Below are positions 25,488-34,511 of a DNA stretch of 64,000 nt, piece after piece. The notes below the pieces were generated by a model. The model had not been told where the DNA came from. It ran no database searches and worked only from the letters and a program-made list of their open reading frames with translations. A program made the position numbers and the translations under genes. Source of the stretch: Paenibacillus cymbidii. GTDB lineage: Bacteria > Bacillota > Bacilli > Paenibacillales > NBRC-103111. Position 1 is the first letter of the stretch. Every line of letters begins with the position of its first letter. The stretch spans positions 1-64,000 of the forward strand of contig NZ_SHLX01000035.1 in NCBI RefSeq assembly GCF_004764705.1, given 5' to 3'.

Positions 25488-26378
25488 ATGTCTATGACCA
25501 ATAATTACGAATTGTACAAGGTGTTTTATTGGGCCGCGAAGACGGGAAGCCTGACCCAGGCGGCCAAAGCGCTCTATCTCACGCAGCCGAGTGTCAGCCA
25601 TGCCATCAAGCAGTTGGAGGACCGCTTCGGCATCACGCTGTTTCACCGCAATGCCAAAGGCGTGGCGTTGACGCAAGAAGGCGCCGTGTTGTATTCCTAT
25701 ATCGAGCAGTCCCACCTCTTGATCGCAATGGCCGAAGAAAAGATGGCCGCGCTGAAGAATCTGGAAAGCGGCGAGCTGCGGATCGGAGGAAGCGACTCGC
25801 TGTTCAAGCACTACTTGCTTCCGCACCTGGAGAAATTCCGGCAGCGGCATCCCGGCGTCAAGCTGCATCTCAAGCACGGAACGACGCCGGAAATCATCGC
25901 TTTTCTCAAAGAAGGAGCGATCGACATGGGGGTTGTGCGGATGCCGATCGTGGATTCCCATCTGGAAGTGCGCGAGAGCTACCAGCTGCAGGATTGTTTT
26001 GTGGCAGGCGCGCTCTATGGGGAGCTTAAGGACAAGGTGCTGACGGTGGAGATGCTTCTGCAGTACCCCGTCATCCTGTTCTCCCGGAACAGCCGGGCCC
26101 GCATGGCGATTACGGAGTTGTTCCACAGCTACGGCCACACGCTCAAGCCGGAAATCGAGGTCGGAAGCGTCGATCTGCTCATCGAGTTCGCGCGGAGAGG
26201 AATCGGGATTTCGTACATTACGAGGGAATTTGTCTCCCGAGAGCTGGAGGAGGGGTCCCTTTTCGAGATTCAATTGAACATCCAGCTGCCGCCCTCCCAC
26301 GTGGGCGTCATGACGATGCGGGGCGTGCCGCTTTCCAGTGCGGCCACCGGGTTTATGGAGAGGATTCTTGAAAAATAG
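25488..26378 (+). CDS. LysR-family transcriptional regulator
   Basis: The 296-residue protein has the LysR helix-turn-helix (GSLTQAAKALYLTQPSVSHAIKQLE, about 20-45) and a two-lobed co-inducer domain (SGELRIGGSDSLFKHYLLPHLEKF onward; GIGISYITREFV). It is divergent from transketolase with 134 bases between, the usual arrangement for a LysR protein and its target, so control of tkt is likely but not proved. The region between contains ACACATGCATGT, a candidate operator. The ATG follows GGGGGAT. Confidence 0.9.
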   Translation: MSMTNNYELYKVFYWAAKTGSLTQAAKALYLTQPSVSHAIKQLEDRFGITLFHRNAKGVALTQEGAVLYSYIEQSHLLIAMAEEKMAALKNLESGELRIGGSDSLFKHYLLPHLEKFRQRHPGVKLHLKHGTTPEIIAFLKEGAIDMGVVRMPIVDSHLEVRESYQLQDCFVAGALYGELKDKVLTVEMLLQYPVILFSRNSRARMAITELFHSYGHTLKPEIEVGSVDLLIEFARRGIGISYITREFVSRELEEGSLFEIQLNIQLPPSHVGVMTMRGVPLSSAATGFMERILEK

Positions 26379-26505
26379 GACTTTCTTATCGCGTTCCGTG
26401 TATCAGCGAGAATGAACGAGCAAACGGGAGCATTCATTTTCAGAAAACGCCCTCATCCAAAGCGGCGTCGACCGACTCAAAAAGGCGAACATGCGTTTTT
26501 AACCT

Positions 26506-26535
26506 TTGACACTTCCGGGAAGCGATTGCTAAGAT
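26506..26535 (+). promoter_or_regulatory. SigA-type promoter of the exporter pair
   Basis: TTGACA (26506-26511), an 18-base spacer and TAAGAT (26530-26535) lie about 36 bases before the first exporter start codon. Confidence 0.6.
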
Positions 26536-26570
26536 AATGGCACTTTCACTTGTTCGGAGGGAACCTTCTC

Positions 26571-28364
26571 TTGTTGCCTTTACCGAATTGGTTCGTATTT
26601 TTTGCCAAATTGCTGGGCCGTGCAAAAGGCGCGTTCCTGCTGATTGCCTTGTTGACCGTGATAGGTGCGCTATGTGGAGGAGCCGCTCCCCTGTTGATCG
26701 GCAGGATGATGGATGCCATCGTGAACAATGGCGGACAAGGCATGACCGCAATCGCCGTGCTGCTGCTGGTTGCCCTGCTGCTGTCGGAGCTGTGCGGCGC
26801 CGTTCGAACCTATGTGTCTTCCAGAACGATGGTCGGCTTGGCCTGCTCGCTGACCGAAGAGATGCTGGCAAGCGTGCTTCGCACCTCTTATGACTTTTTC
26901 ACGAAAACTGCACGCGGAGAGCTGCTTCAACGATGCACGAAGGATACGAAGGTCATCCAGAAATTCGGTCTGTCCACGCTTCCTTCCTTCGTCCAGGAGC
27001 TGTTGCTCGCCTGTGTGGCGATGGCCGTGCTGATTCGCTGGAACGGGTTGCTTGCGGTCATTCTCCTTGCTTCCTTCGTCCTGTTGTTTATCCCGGTTCA
27101 GCTTTATGGCAGAAAACGCGGTTCGTTTCGAAAAGATTTGGTCGCTCACGATGCCCGGATCCGGCAAAGCCTGCTGGAAAAACTGGATTCGTTGAAGCAG
27201 ATCAAGCTGTATGGAACCGAACGCAAGGAATTCGCAGCTTTCGCCGCCGAGCAAAACAGCCGGGCCGACCTCCTGTATAAGGATGGGATTGTCGACAGCT
27301 GGTATCGAACGTTTCCGCGCATTCCCGATTCTTTGGCTCCGGCTCTCGTTTTCGTTTTTGCGGGATGGCAAATGGTCACCGGAGAAGCCACCGTCGGCCA
27401 ATTGGTGACGATTATCGCTTTCATTCCGGCGATTAATGCGCCGGTGCGTTCATTCTTCGGGCTGTATGTAAGCTTGGCCGACATCAAGGTTCGAATCAAT
27501 GGAATGATCGAATATTTGCAGCTGCCGGCGGAGATTGGCAAGCGGGACGGGTTGCGCAAACCGGCGGATTTTCGCGGGCTGCCGATTTCGTTTGCAGGCG
27601 TGCATGCTACCGGAGAACGCGGCGAAGTGCTGCGCAATCTTCATTTCACCATTGCGCCTGGCGAGAACGTGGCGATCGTCGGGCCGAGCGGTTCGGGCAA
27701 AAGCACCCTGCTCAAGCTACTGCTCCGGCTGCAAGAGCCGACGGCAGGCGAAATCCGCATCGGCGGCATGCCGACGGGCGAACTGGACGCAACGCATCTT
27801 AGGCGCAGAATCGGTTATGTCATGCAGGAGGGGATTTTGTTCCGCGACAGCCTTTTCCGCAACTTGACCTATCTTGGAGAGGCCGATCGGGAGACGCTGG
27901 ACATGTGGATGAAAGCTTTTGGGGCGGAAGACATCGTGTCGAAGCTTCCTTCCGGCTATGATTCCGAAATCGGTCCGAACGGCGAAACGCTTTCGGGCGG
28001 TCAGCGCCAGCTAGTCCGGTTGGTACGCACCATGCTGGGGAAGCCCGACCTTCTGCTGCTTGACGAAGCGACCTCCTCGCTGGATCAGAAGAGCGAAACA
28101 GCCGTGCTGAAGGCGCTGTCCGAGCACGCAAGCGGAATTACGCGAATCAGCGTCACCCATCGTCTGCGCGCCGCGTCCCTGGCCGACCGAATCCTTGTCA
28201 TGGACCATGGCGAACTGGTAGAGGTTGGCACTCACGAAGAACTCCTGCGCAAAGACGGTTTATATGCGATGCTGTTCCGTCAGGAAGACGGCCAAACGGA
28301 AGCGGATTCCGCTGCTCGGGGAGGTGATCGCCGTGCGCCGGAGCACGCTCCCGTTATCCGCTAA
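26571..28364 (+). CDS. ABC half-exporter A (membrane and ATPase domains fused)
   Basis: The 597-residue protein has six membrane helices in about 1-310 and a nucleotide-binding domain: Walker A GPSGSGKST near 371-379, signature LSGGQRQLVRL near 473, Walker B LLLLDEATSSLD near 495 and VTHRL with the switch histidine. It is of the MsbA/BmrA-like exporter class. The start is taken as TTG 26571, nine bases after CGGAGGG. Its end overlaps the next exporter gene by 32 bases, so the two likely form a heterodimer. No peptide or modifying enzyme gene is adjacent to name the cargo. Confidence 0.88.
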   Translation: MLPLPNWFVFFAKLLGRAKGAFLLIALLTVIGALCGGAAPLLIGRMMDAIVNNGGQGMTAIAVLLLVALLLSELCGAVRTYVSSRTMVGLACSLTEEMLASVLRTSYDFFTKTARGELLQRCTKDTKVIQKFGLSTLPSFVQELLLACVAMAVLIRWNGLLAVILLASFVLLFIPVQLYGRKRGSFRKDLVAHDARIRQSLLEKLDSLKQIKLYGTERKEFAAFAAEQNSRADLLYKDGIVDSWYRTFPRIPDSLAPALVFVFAGWQMVTGEATVGQLVTIIAFIPAINAPVRSFFGLYVSLADIKVRINGMIEYLQLPAEIGKRDGLRKPADFRGLPISFAGVHATGERGEVLRNLHFTIAPGENVAIVGPSGSGKSTLLKLLLRLQEPTAGEIRIGGMPTGELDATHLRRRIGYVMQEGILFRDSLFRNLTYLGEADRETLDMWMKAFGAEDIVSKLPSGYDSEIGPNGETLSGGQRQLVRLVRTMLGKPDLLLLDEATSSLDQKSETAVLKALSEHASGITRISVTHRLRAASLADRILVMDHGELVEVGTHEELLRKDGLYAMLFRQEDGQTEADSAARGGDRRAPEHAPVIR

Positions 28365-30078
28365 GCGGCATGCCGTTGCCGGCTACGTACGGCAGCACAT
28401 TTTTCCTTATCGGTTGAACTTGCTTCTTATCCTCATGAAAAATATTACCGGCGCCCTTCTCTATATGGTTCCTCCGTTTTTGTCCAAATACGTGCTGGAA
28501 ACCGTGCTTCCCCGGCAGGACTGGAACCTTTTGATCCTCGTCTCCATCTGTATGGTAGCGGCGCCGATTATGGGAAGTATCATGATCGTTTGGGAGAACG
28601 TATGGGGACGTTTTATGCTGCAGCTGTCCGGCCGCGGCCAGGCCGATTTGTTCAACGGCATTCAGCACAGGCCGCTGAGATGGCTGCGCCAGAACCGGAT
28701 GGGCGATCTTCTTACTCGCATCCTTGATGATACCCGTTTCATTACCGACATGATGAACGGGCATATCGGGTTTATGATGTTTCATGTGGTGACGATCCTC
28801 GTTGGTTCAACGATTCTGCTCGTGCTGCAGCCCTTGCTTGCTTCCGTCGTCCTGGCCGTGTGGGCGGGACAGGCCATGCTGATGTCGAGCCTTGGCCGGC
28901 AAGTCAAGCAAAAAGCGGCGGAAACGGCGCGCCACAATTCCATCATCTCCGAAACCGTGAGGGAACTGATTTCCGGAGCGGCTTTCCTTAAATCGTCGGG
29001 GCAAGATGCCAAGGCGCTCAGCAACGTCAAAGAATGCCTTCATCGGGAGTGGGAACATACTCGCCGCAGCCTCCTTGCCGATCATCAGGCTCGTTTGATC
29101 CATGCCGCCTTGAATGCGGGGTCGCTTGTCTTGATGTATACGGCCGGCGGATGGTTCGTGCTGAATGGAAGCATGACCGTTGGCTCCTTGGTTGCCTTCG
29201 TTGCTGTCTATAACTGGCTTCGGCCTTTCGGTATTTCCATGATCGATATGGCCATAACCGCTGTCAAAATAGGACCGGCGGTCGACCGCATCGCAGATAT
29301 CGCCTTCCCGGCAGCACAGCCGCACAAGGGGATCGTTCCGGACGGGCCCCTTGCGTTGGAAGCGAAAGGCATCACATTCCGGCATGAAAGCCGGACCATA
29401 CTGGACGATATCCATTTTCGTATCCCGCCGGGCGCTATTGTGTCCATCGTCGGATATCGGGGGTCGGGCAAATCTACCTTGGCTGACGTTCTTCTCGGTC
29501 TGCAAGAGCCGGCAGCGGGCAGCATTTTATTGAACGATATTCCACTTGCGGCTGTCGACTCTGTTTGGCTGAGGCGATCGGTACTCTGCGTTACGCAAGA
29601 TGTTATGCTCCGAAGCGGAACGATTCTGGACAATATCCTGTACGGCACCGAAAATGCCAGTCTCGAGGCCATCCGCGAAGCCGTGCAAATCGCCGAACTG
29701 GAGCAGTGGATCTCCCGTCTTCCCGACGGCTTGCATACTCGAGTGGGGGAGCAGGCGCTTCAAATTTCGGGAGGGGAACGACAGCGGATCAGCATTGCGC
29801 GCGCGCTGCTTCGCAAGCCTGCTGTCCTTATCCTGGACGAGGCAACCTCCGCGCTGGATCAAGGAACCGAAAGACGCTTGTTAACCCGTTTGATCGCAGC
29901 GCGAAAAGGGACCACGATGCTCTTCATTACGCACCGCCTCGATATTGCCCTGCGTTCGGACGAAATTTTCCTGCTGGACGAAGGCCGCCTTGCAGACAGG
30001 GGAACTCACGAGGAATTATTACAACGCACCGGCACCTATCAGGAGCTATGGAAGCAGCAGATGGAGCGCTGCCTGTAA
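28333..30078 (+). CDS. ABC half-exporter B
   Basis: The 581-residue partner has six membrane helices followed by an ATPase domain: Walker A GYRGSGKST near 374-382, signature ISGGERQRISIARALL near 478, Walker B AVLILDEATSALDQ and THRLD. Unlike exporter A, whose signature is followed by RQLVRLVRT, this copy has the standard RQRISIARA. The GTG at 28333 lies within the previous gene and is preceded by GGGGAGGTGATC. The pair resembles heterodimeric multidrug or peptide exporters. Confidence 0.9.
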   Translation: MRRSTLPLSAKRHAVAGYVRQHIFPYRLNLLLILMKNITGALLYMVPPFLSKYVLETVLPRQDWNLLILVSICMVAAPIMGSIMIVWENVWGRFMLQLSGRGQADLFNGIQHRPLRWLRQNRMGDLLTRILDDTRFITDMMNGHIGFMMFHVVTILVGSTILLVLQPLLASVVLAVWAGQAMLMSSLGRQVKQKAAETARHNSIISETVRELISGAAFLKSSGQDAKALSNVKECLHREWEHTRRSLLADHQARLIHAALNAGSLVLMYTAGGWFVLNGSMTVGSLVAFVAVYNWLRPFGISMIDMAITAVKIGPAVDRIADIAFPAAQPHKGIVPDGPLALEAKGITFRHESRTILDDIHFRIPPGAIVSIVGYRGSGKSTLADVLLGLQEPAAGSILLNDIPLAAVDSVWLRRSVLCVTQDVMLRSGTILDNILYGTENASLEAIREAVQIAELEQWISRLPDGLHTRVGEQALQISGGERQRISIARALLRKPAVLILDEATSALDQGTERRLLTRLIAARKGTTMLFITHRLDIALRSDEIFLLDEGRLADRGTHEELLQRTGTYQELWKQQMERCL

Positions 30079-30166
30079 AATGAAACAATGGCGTTGTAAG
30101 CACGGCGTTCCCCCCACCGCCAACTAAACAAATTCGCTTATTGTGCCGCTTCGATGAAGCGTTTGG

Positions 30167-30360
30167 AAAAATAGGCCATGTTTTATTGCCTATTTCACCT
30201 TAATTGGCCAGACTCGCTAGAATAGCCAGTGAAATCATTGGCTATTTCGGCAAAAAGGCCTGATTCGGGGCCTGGCGGGGCAAATAAGCCATGTTTTCAC
30301 TGGCTATTTCCGACGGGGTGTGCCAAATCGGGCAAATAAGCCATTTTTCATGGGCTATTT
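30167..30360. repeat. multi-hairpin intergenic element, copy B (four hairpins)
   Basis: Palindromes start at 30168, 30221, 30282 and 30334 (spacing 53/61/52): AATAGGCCA...TTGCCTATT, AATAGCCAGTG...CATTGGCTATT, AAATAAGCCAT...GGCTATTT and AAATAAGCCAT...ATGGGCTATTT. The left flank AAGCGTTT and right flank TCGTTATCC recur in copy C. It lies between the convergent ends of exporter B and the broken lipoprotein gene. Confidence 0.9.
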
Positions 30361-30391
30361 TCGTTATCCGGCGTTAATGCAGCAACCGCTT

Positions 30392-30925
30392 CTATGTCAA
30401 TTGCCCGCCGTGGAATACCTTCAGAATAAATTCCCGTTCAGGTACCATTAACCGATGAAAAGATTGCAGAAATTCCTTATTGTCGTTATCACCCAAGCAG
30501 TAAATATGATTAAGCCCCCTGGAGGAAAATCAATAAAATCAAAATTGCCACCATATTTTTTGATCATGATCTTTCTTACCGCTAAAGAGAATTTCACCAT
30601 CTTGATCTGATTTAATATCGAATATGATTTCATGGGTCTGATAAAATTTTTCAATGTCCTCCAAGCGGCTTTCAAAGGCGCGGAGAAAGTTTTCTACTAA
30701 TTCTTTCGCTTCTTCCTTAGATGTATGATTACCTGCCATGATTCTAAATTTGGCGTACTCCTCTGGTTGGAAACTACTGGCTGTAATGAAGCCTTTATCT
30801 CTCATTGTTTTTTCTGCATGACCCAAAGCGTCTCCAACCACACTCAACGAAGGGTCAGCATTCTTGCACCCTCCAGTTACACAAAGCATGGAAATAAACA
30901 AAAAAATCAAAACAATGTGCTTCAT
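30392..30925 (-). pseudogene. small lipoprotein gene with two compensating indels
   Basis: The gene starts at ATG 30925 with a signal peptide ending in the lipobox VTGGC (C20) and a helical domain (DALGHAEKTMRDKG, KEEAKELVENFLRAFESRLED). As written it stops at 30539. However, the coding sense continues in another frame (KYGGNFDFIDFPPGG) and then returns to the first frame (NHIYCLGDNDNKEFLQSF, HRLMVPEREFILKVF) to a stop at 30392. One extra A in an A6 run near 30556-30561 and one missing G in a G5 run near 30514-30518 explain both shifts. The restored protein would be about 177 residues. Either sequencing errors or recent decay; family not recognised. Confidence 0.75.
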
Positions 30926-30992
30926 CGTTACTCCTTGTTTTCGTTTTTCGTATGAACCACTTATTGGGGCTGTCCTGCCCATTTGTTGAGGA

Positions 30993-31985
30993 TTAAAGAA
31001 AATCGTCTATCAACGAGAGGCCGTTTGTCATTCGCATCCGGCTATCTCGCAGAAAATCGCGGGTCCAAATGTCCGGTTGCCGCAGGTCCCAACTTCGGTT
31101 CATGCCTACATATACGATAATTTCACGAAGTCGAAGAAGAAGCGGCAGTTGTTGCTTCCAGCCGTCCGGTAGTCGACGGCCATCCTCTTCATATCCTCGT
31201 ACAAAATGCTCCATGAACAGATCATACTGCACTTTCCGCTCCGATTTCGAACCCTCCCCAAAAACATAAAGAAGATAATAGAGCTGAATGGCAATATCTT
31301 CGGCATACCAACTGTATTGACATTCATCGAAGTCAAAGAGTGTGATTTCGTCCGCGTCATCAATCGTAAAATTGCCGACATTGATATCCCCATGGATTAA
31401 GCCAAAATTGTTTGAAGTGACAGGCAGATTCGCCAAATGCGCTTTCAGCACATCAAGAGCGTACAACACAGGTTGATCCTCATGCGGTATGTAGTTTCGG
31501 GCCTGAAGGAGGTATCCATTGCGTTCCCACGAGTGTCTCTTAAACGAAGGTTTGTACCGTTTGGAAAGTTCATGCAGACGGCCGGTCAATCGGCCACAAC
31601 GCTCGTAGAGTCGGGGATTACCGAGACATTCAGGGTAACCGATTTTGCGGCCAGGCGCATGCTTGAAGGAGGTCACGTAAAAAGCGATATTCTCGCCTTG
31701 AACACATTCAATGCCTATGCCCTGAGCAGACAAGATCGGTTCGGAGACTGACACTCCATTTTCCGCCAAATAACGAATCCAGTCCAATTCGGCTTCTAAT
31801 CCTTCCGGAGTACGCAAGGTACTAGGCGTGAAGCGGAGAATGTATTTGCTTCCTTCACGAGTATAGGAATAAATAAAATTTTGAAATCCGCCGATGAAGG
31901 AGAGAGATTTGGGAGGCACCCTGAATCGTGCGGCGCCTTCGTTGGCCATTTCGTCTTTGAAAAGTTTTTTAATTTGCGGGTCCAT
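30993..31985 (-). CDS. APH-family phosphotransferase (protein-kinase fold)
   Basis: The 330-residue protein belongs to the aminoglycoside phosphotransferase/CotS-YcbJ group. The catalytic loop is GLIHGDINVGNFTID and the metal-binding site is TLFDFDECQYSW; an N-terminal IGGFQNFIYSY and YILRFTPS supply the nucleotide-binding lysine or arginine region. Its substrate may be a small alcohol, amino alcohol or antibiotic. The ATG at 31985 has AAAGGAG upstream. It stands alone between broken genes; its AT content is higher than that of the window as a whole. Confidence 0.85.
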   Translation of the reverse strand: MDPQIKKLFKDEMANEGAARFRVPPKSLSFIGGFQNFIYSYTREGSKYILRFTPSTLRTPEGLEAELDWIRYLAENGVSVSEPILSAQGIGIECVQGENIAFYVTSFKHAPGRKIGYPECLGNPRLYERCGRLTGRLHELSKRYKPSFKRHSWERNGYLLQARNYIPHEDQPVLYALDVLKAHLANLPVTSNNFGLIHGDINVGNFTIDDADEITLFDFDECQYSWYAEDIAIQLYYLLYVFGEGSKSERKVQYDLFMEHFVRGYEEDGRRLPDGWKQQLPLLLRLREIIVYVGMNRSWDLRQPDIWTRDFLRDSRMRMTNGLSLIDDFL

Positions 31986-32210
31986 TGTTCTCCTTTGTAA
32001 CAACCAAGGATCGATTACAGAAAATCAAAAAATAATACTTATTTCTATTTTACGTTAAATTGCCCATTCCCTCAAACAGGGAGCGATGCTTTTGGTGCTC
32101 CGTTTCATCGAACGCGGATTTTAGCCGATAATGTAATATTTTGCAGGATCATACTCCCAATTGATGTATAATAGCCCCATAAAATATAGCAAAAACAAGG
32201 AGATCGCACG

Positions 32211-32706
32211 ATGGATATTCCTGTATTGGAAGTTACGATCGCGAAGCGGACGCTCCACTTTTTTTGGATAGTCGACTGCTCGAGCTCCATGGAAGGAAAG
32301 AAGATCGCCAGCTTGAATCAGGCTATTCGCGAAGCGATCCCCGAAATCCGCAAAGTCGTCTCTTCCCACCCCGAAGTTCAGATCAAAATGAGAGCCATTC
32401 AGTTCTCAAGCACAGCCAGTTGGTTGATAGGTCCCGATGCGGTGCCAGTCGAAAACTTCATTTGGTCCGATGTTTCGACAAGCAGCGAAACGGCAACCGC
32501 CAAAGCGATCCAATTGCTCGCCTCGGAGCTCGAAATCGAAAAAATGAGAGGCGGTCAGACTCGTCATCGCGATCGGCAATGAGAACGAGTACGACGAAGA
32601 GCAGCTTCTGAGGTTTGTCAGTCACCGGGAGATCGGCGTGCTCCGCGCCGACTCGCCCGAAAAACTGACGGAGTATATCAAGTGTACTGATTGTTACCGA
32701 TTATGA
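32211..32706 (+). pseudogene. TerY-like VWA-domain gene, internally deleted and frameshifted
   Basis: The first part encodes a von Willebrand A domain of the TerY type: FFWIVDCSSSMEGKKIASLNQAI holds the MIDAS motif DxSxS, followed by IKMRAIQFSS and a FIWSDVSTSSETATAKAIQLL threonine site. After residue ~114 the frame breaks. In the next frame LVIAIGNENEYDEEQLLRF and ADSPEKLTEYIK are the expected end of a TerY protein, to a stop at 32706. About 40 residues that normally lie between, including the SDG motif, are missing. AAGGAG precedes the ATG. No TerD, kinase or PP2C partner is nearby. Confidence 0.75.
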
Positions 32707-32833
32707 TTTAACGGGAATAACTGAACCCTACTACTATATTTATCAATTATTGGAAGGTGAAATCAAATTCATCACGATTGAATCCGGAGATGCTTTCTCG
32801 GAAAGTATGGTGCCGAAAAATTTGTTGAACTAA
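32684..32833 (+). pseudogene. short coding remnant after the TerY-like fragment
   Basis: A 49-codon stop-free stretch reads VLIVTDYDLTG, then ITEPYYYIYQLLEGEIKF and ESGDAFSESMVPKNLLN, which looks like the C-terminal end of a real protein. It has no start codon or ribosome binding site and partly overlaps the TerY tail in another frame. Probably the end of a gene removed by the same deletion event. Family not recognised. Confidence 0.45.
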
Positions 32834-32869
32834 CGGGTCGTCGGGAAATCCATCCCGCGACGAAACGAT

Positions 32870-32916
32870 AAAAAAGCGCCGTCATTCCTCCACTGGGGAC
32901 TGACGGGCGCTTTTTT
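32870..32916. terminator. bidirectional terminator
   Basis: AAAAAAGCGCCGTCA pairs with TGACGGGCGCTTTTTT around a 15-base loop, giving T tracts on both strands. It serves asd on the minus strand and the TerY remnant on the plus strand. Confidence 0.85.
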
Positions 32917-32931
32917 ACCGCATGACCTCGC

Positions 32932-34026
32932 TTACTTCGCTTTCGCCTGGATGTATCCTTCCGCCTTCAGCAGCTCGGCGATCAGCACCGCGCCCCCGGC
33001 AGCGCCGCGGACGGTGTTGTGCGACAATCCGACGAATTTATAGTCGTACAGCGAATCTTCGCGCAGCCGGCCTGCCGTGATGCCCATGCCGCGCTCGATG
33101 TCGCGGTCGACTTTCGTCTGCGGCCGGTTGTCTTCTTCGAAGTAAGTGATGAACTGCTGCGGCGCGCTGGGCAAGCCGAGCTCCTGCGGACGGCCGCTGT
33201 ATTGCTGCCAACGCGCAATAATTTGCTCCTTCGTCGGCTTGTTCGCGAACGACACGAATACCGCGGCCAAATGGCCGTCCGTCACCGGCACGCGAATGCA
33301 TTGCGTCGTGATGTGCGGCGCGCTCGCTTTGACGATCTCGTTATTGACGATGTCGCCCCAAATGCGCAGCGGCTCCTGCTCGCTCTTCTCTTCTTCGCCG
33401 CCGATATACGGGATGACGTTGTCGACCATCTCCGGCCAGTCGGCAAACCCTTTACCCGCGCCGGAAATCGCTTGGTATGTCGTAGCGACCACCTGCGTCG
33501 GCCCAAATTCCTGCAGCGCGTGCAGCATCGGCACATAGCTCTGGATCGAGCAGTTCGGCTTGACGGCGATGAAGCCGGTTTCGGTGCCGAGCCGCTTGCG
33601 CTGCGCCGCGATCACGTCGAGATGGCCCGGGTTCACTTCCGGGATCACCATCGGCACATCCGGCGTCCAGCGGTGCGCCGAGTTGTTGGAGATGACCGGC
33701 GTTCCCGTGCGGGCATACGCCTCCTCGAGCGCCTGAATTTCCTGTTTCTTCATATCCACCGCGCAAAAGACGAAATCAACGCCGGCCGCTACTTCCTCCA
33801 CGTTCGAGGCGTCCTGTACAACGATCGATTTGACCGCGTCCGGAATCGGATCGACCAGCTTCCAGCGGCCCCGTACCGCTTCTTCGTATGTTTTGCCCGC
33901 CGAACCGGCGCTTGCCGCAATTGCCGTCACTTCAAACCACGGATGATTATCCAGCAGCTGAACGAAACGCTGTCCGACCATACCTGTACCGCCGACGATG
34001 CCGGCTTTCAATTTTTGTGTTGTCAT
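32932..34026 (-). CDS. asd: aspartate-semialdehyde dehydrogenase, long (archaeal/fungal-type) form
   Basis: The 364-residue enzyme reduces aspartyl phosphate to aspartate semialdehyde, the branch point to lysine, threonine and methionine. N-terminal GIVGGTGMVGQRFVQLL binds NADP, and the catalytic cysteine is C159 in KPNCSIQSY. The length and motifs NNSAHRW and GTPVISNN match the archaeal/fungal-like subgroup and not the 330-residue Gram-negative form. The ATG at 34026 follows GGAAGG; an ATG three codons earlier overlaps the site. A T-box leader lies upstream. Confidence 0.93.
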   Translation of the reverse strand: MTTQKLKAGIVGGTGMVGQRFVQLLDNHPWFEVTAIAASAGSAGKTYEEAVRGRWKLVDPIPDAVKSIVVQDASNVEEVAAGVDFVFCAVDMKKQEIQALEEAYARTGTPVISNNSAHRWTPDVPMVIPEVNPGHLDVIAAQRKRLGTETGFIAVKPNCSIQSYVPMLHALQEFGPTQVVATTYQAISGAGKGFADWPEMVDNVIPYIGGEEEKSEQEPLRIWGDIVNNEIVKASAPHITTQCIRVPVTDGHLAAVFVSFANKPTKEQIIARWQQYSGRPQELGLPSAPQQFITYFEEDNRPQTKVDRDIERGMGITAGRLREDSLYDYKFVGLSHNTVRGAAGGAVLIAELLKAEGYIQAKAK

Positions 34027-34074
34027 CCTTGTCATCCTTCCCCTTCCCGATAAATAAACCCTATCGGCGGCAAC

Positions 34075-34385
34075 AAAAAATCCCGCCCCAAGACGGAAAA
34101 CCGCCAGGGGCGAGATTGGTTATCTCGCGTTACCACCCATATTCGCCAATATGTCGCCATATTCGCCTCTTCGCGTACGGCATCGCAATCGACAAACTTG
34201 CCATGATTATACGCTAGCTCTGTAACAGGAGCGCCTGTCGCGCCATCCCCGATCTGACGACCGGTTCCAACGCGCTGCTCGGAGTCTTTGTTCAATTGGG
34301 GGCTCTTTGCTCCTTTGCAGCGTACCGGAGCTCTCTGGGAAAGAGGTTCCCGAATTTACTCGTCTCGTCATAGCATGTATGAAAT
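34075..34385 (-). ncRNA. T-box leader of asd
   Basis: On the minus strand the leader carries the T-box core GGGTGGTAACGCGAG (34138-34124) followed by a competing terminator hairpin (CGCCCC...GGGGCG, 34079-34118) and a T6 tract. A Stem I-like region starts near 34375 with GACGAGTAAATT and AGAGAGCTCC. Uncharged tRNA would prevent termination and raise asd expression. The specifier is ambiguous; within GAACAAAG both ACA (Thr) and AAA (Lys) fit, and both amino acids derive from the Asd product. Confidence 0.85.
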
Positions 34386-34394
34386 GTTGCCATT

Positions 34395-34423
34395 ATAATA
34401 GCAGAAAATCGCGCCAGCGTAAA
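34395..34423 (-). promoter_or_regulatory. promoter of the asd T-box transcript
   Basis: TTTACG (34423-34418), 17 bases and TATTAT (34400-34395, overlapping TATAAT) lie just upstream of the leader. Confidence 0.5.
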
Positions 34424-34511
34424 CAGCAAATAAATGGTTCGCCCCGCTCTACATATATATGAGCGCACGGCTCCAATCGTTCCAGCGACTTAACGCCGAG
34501 CCGCCTGGAGG

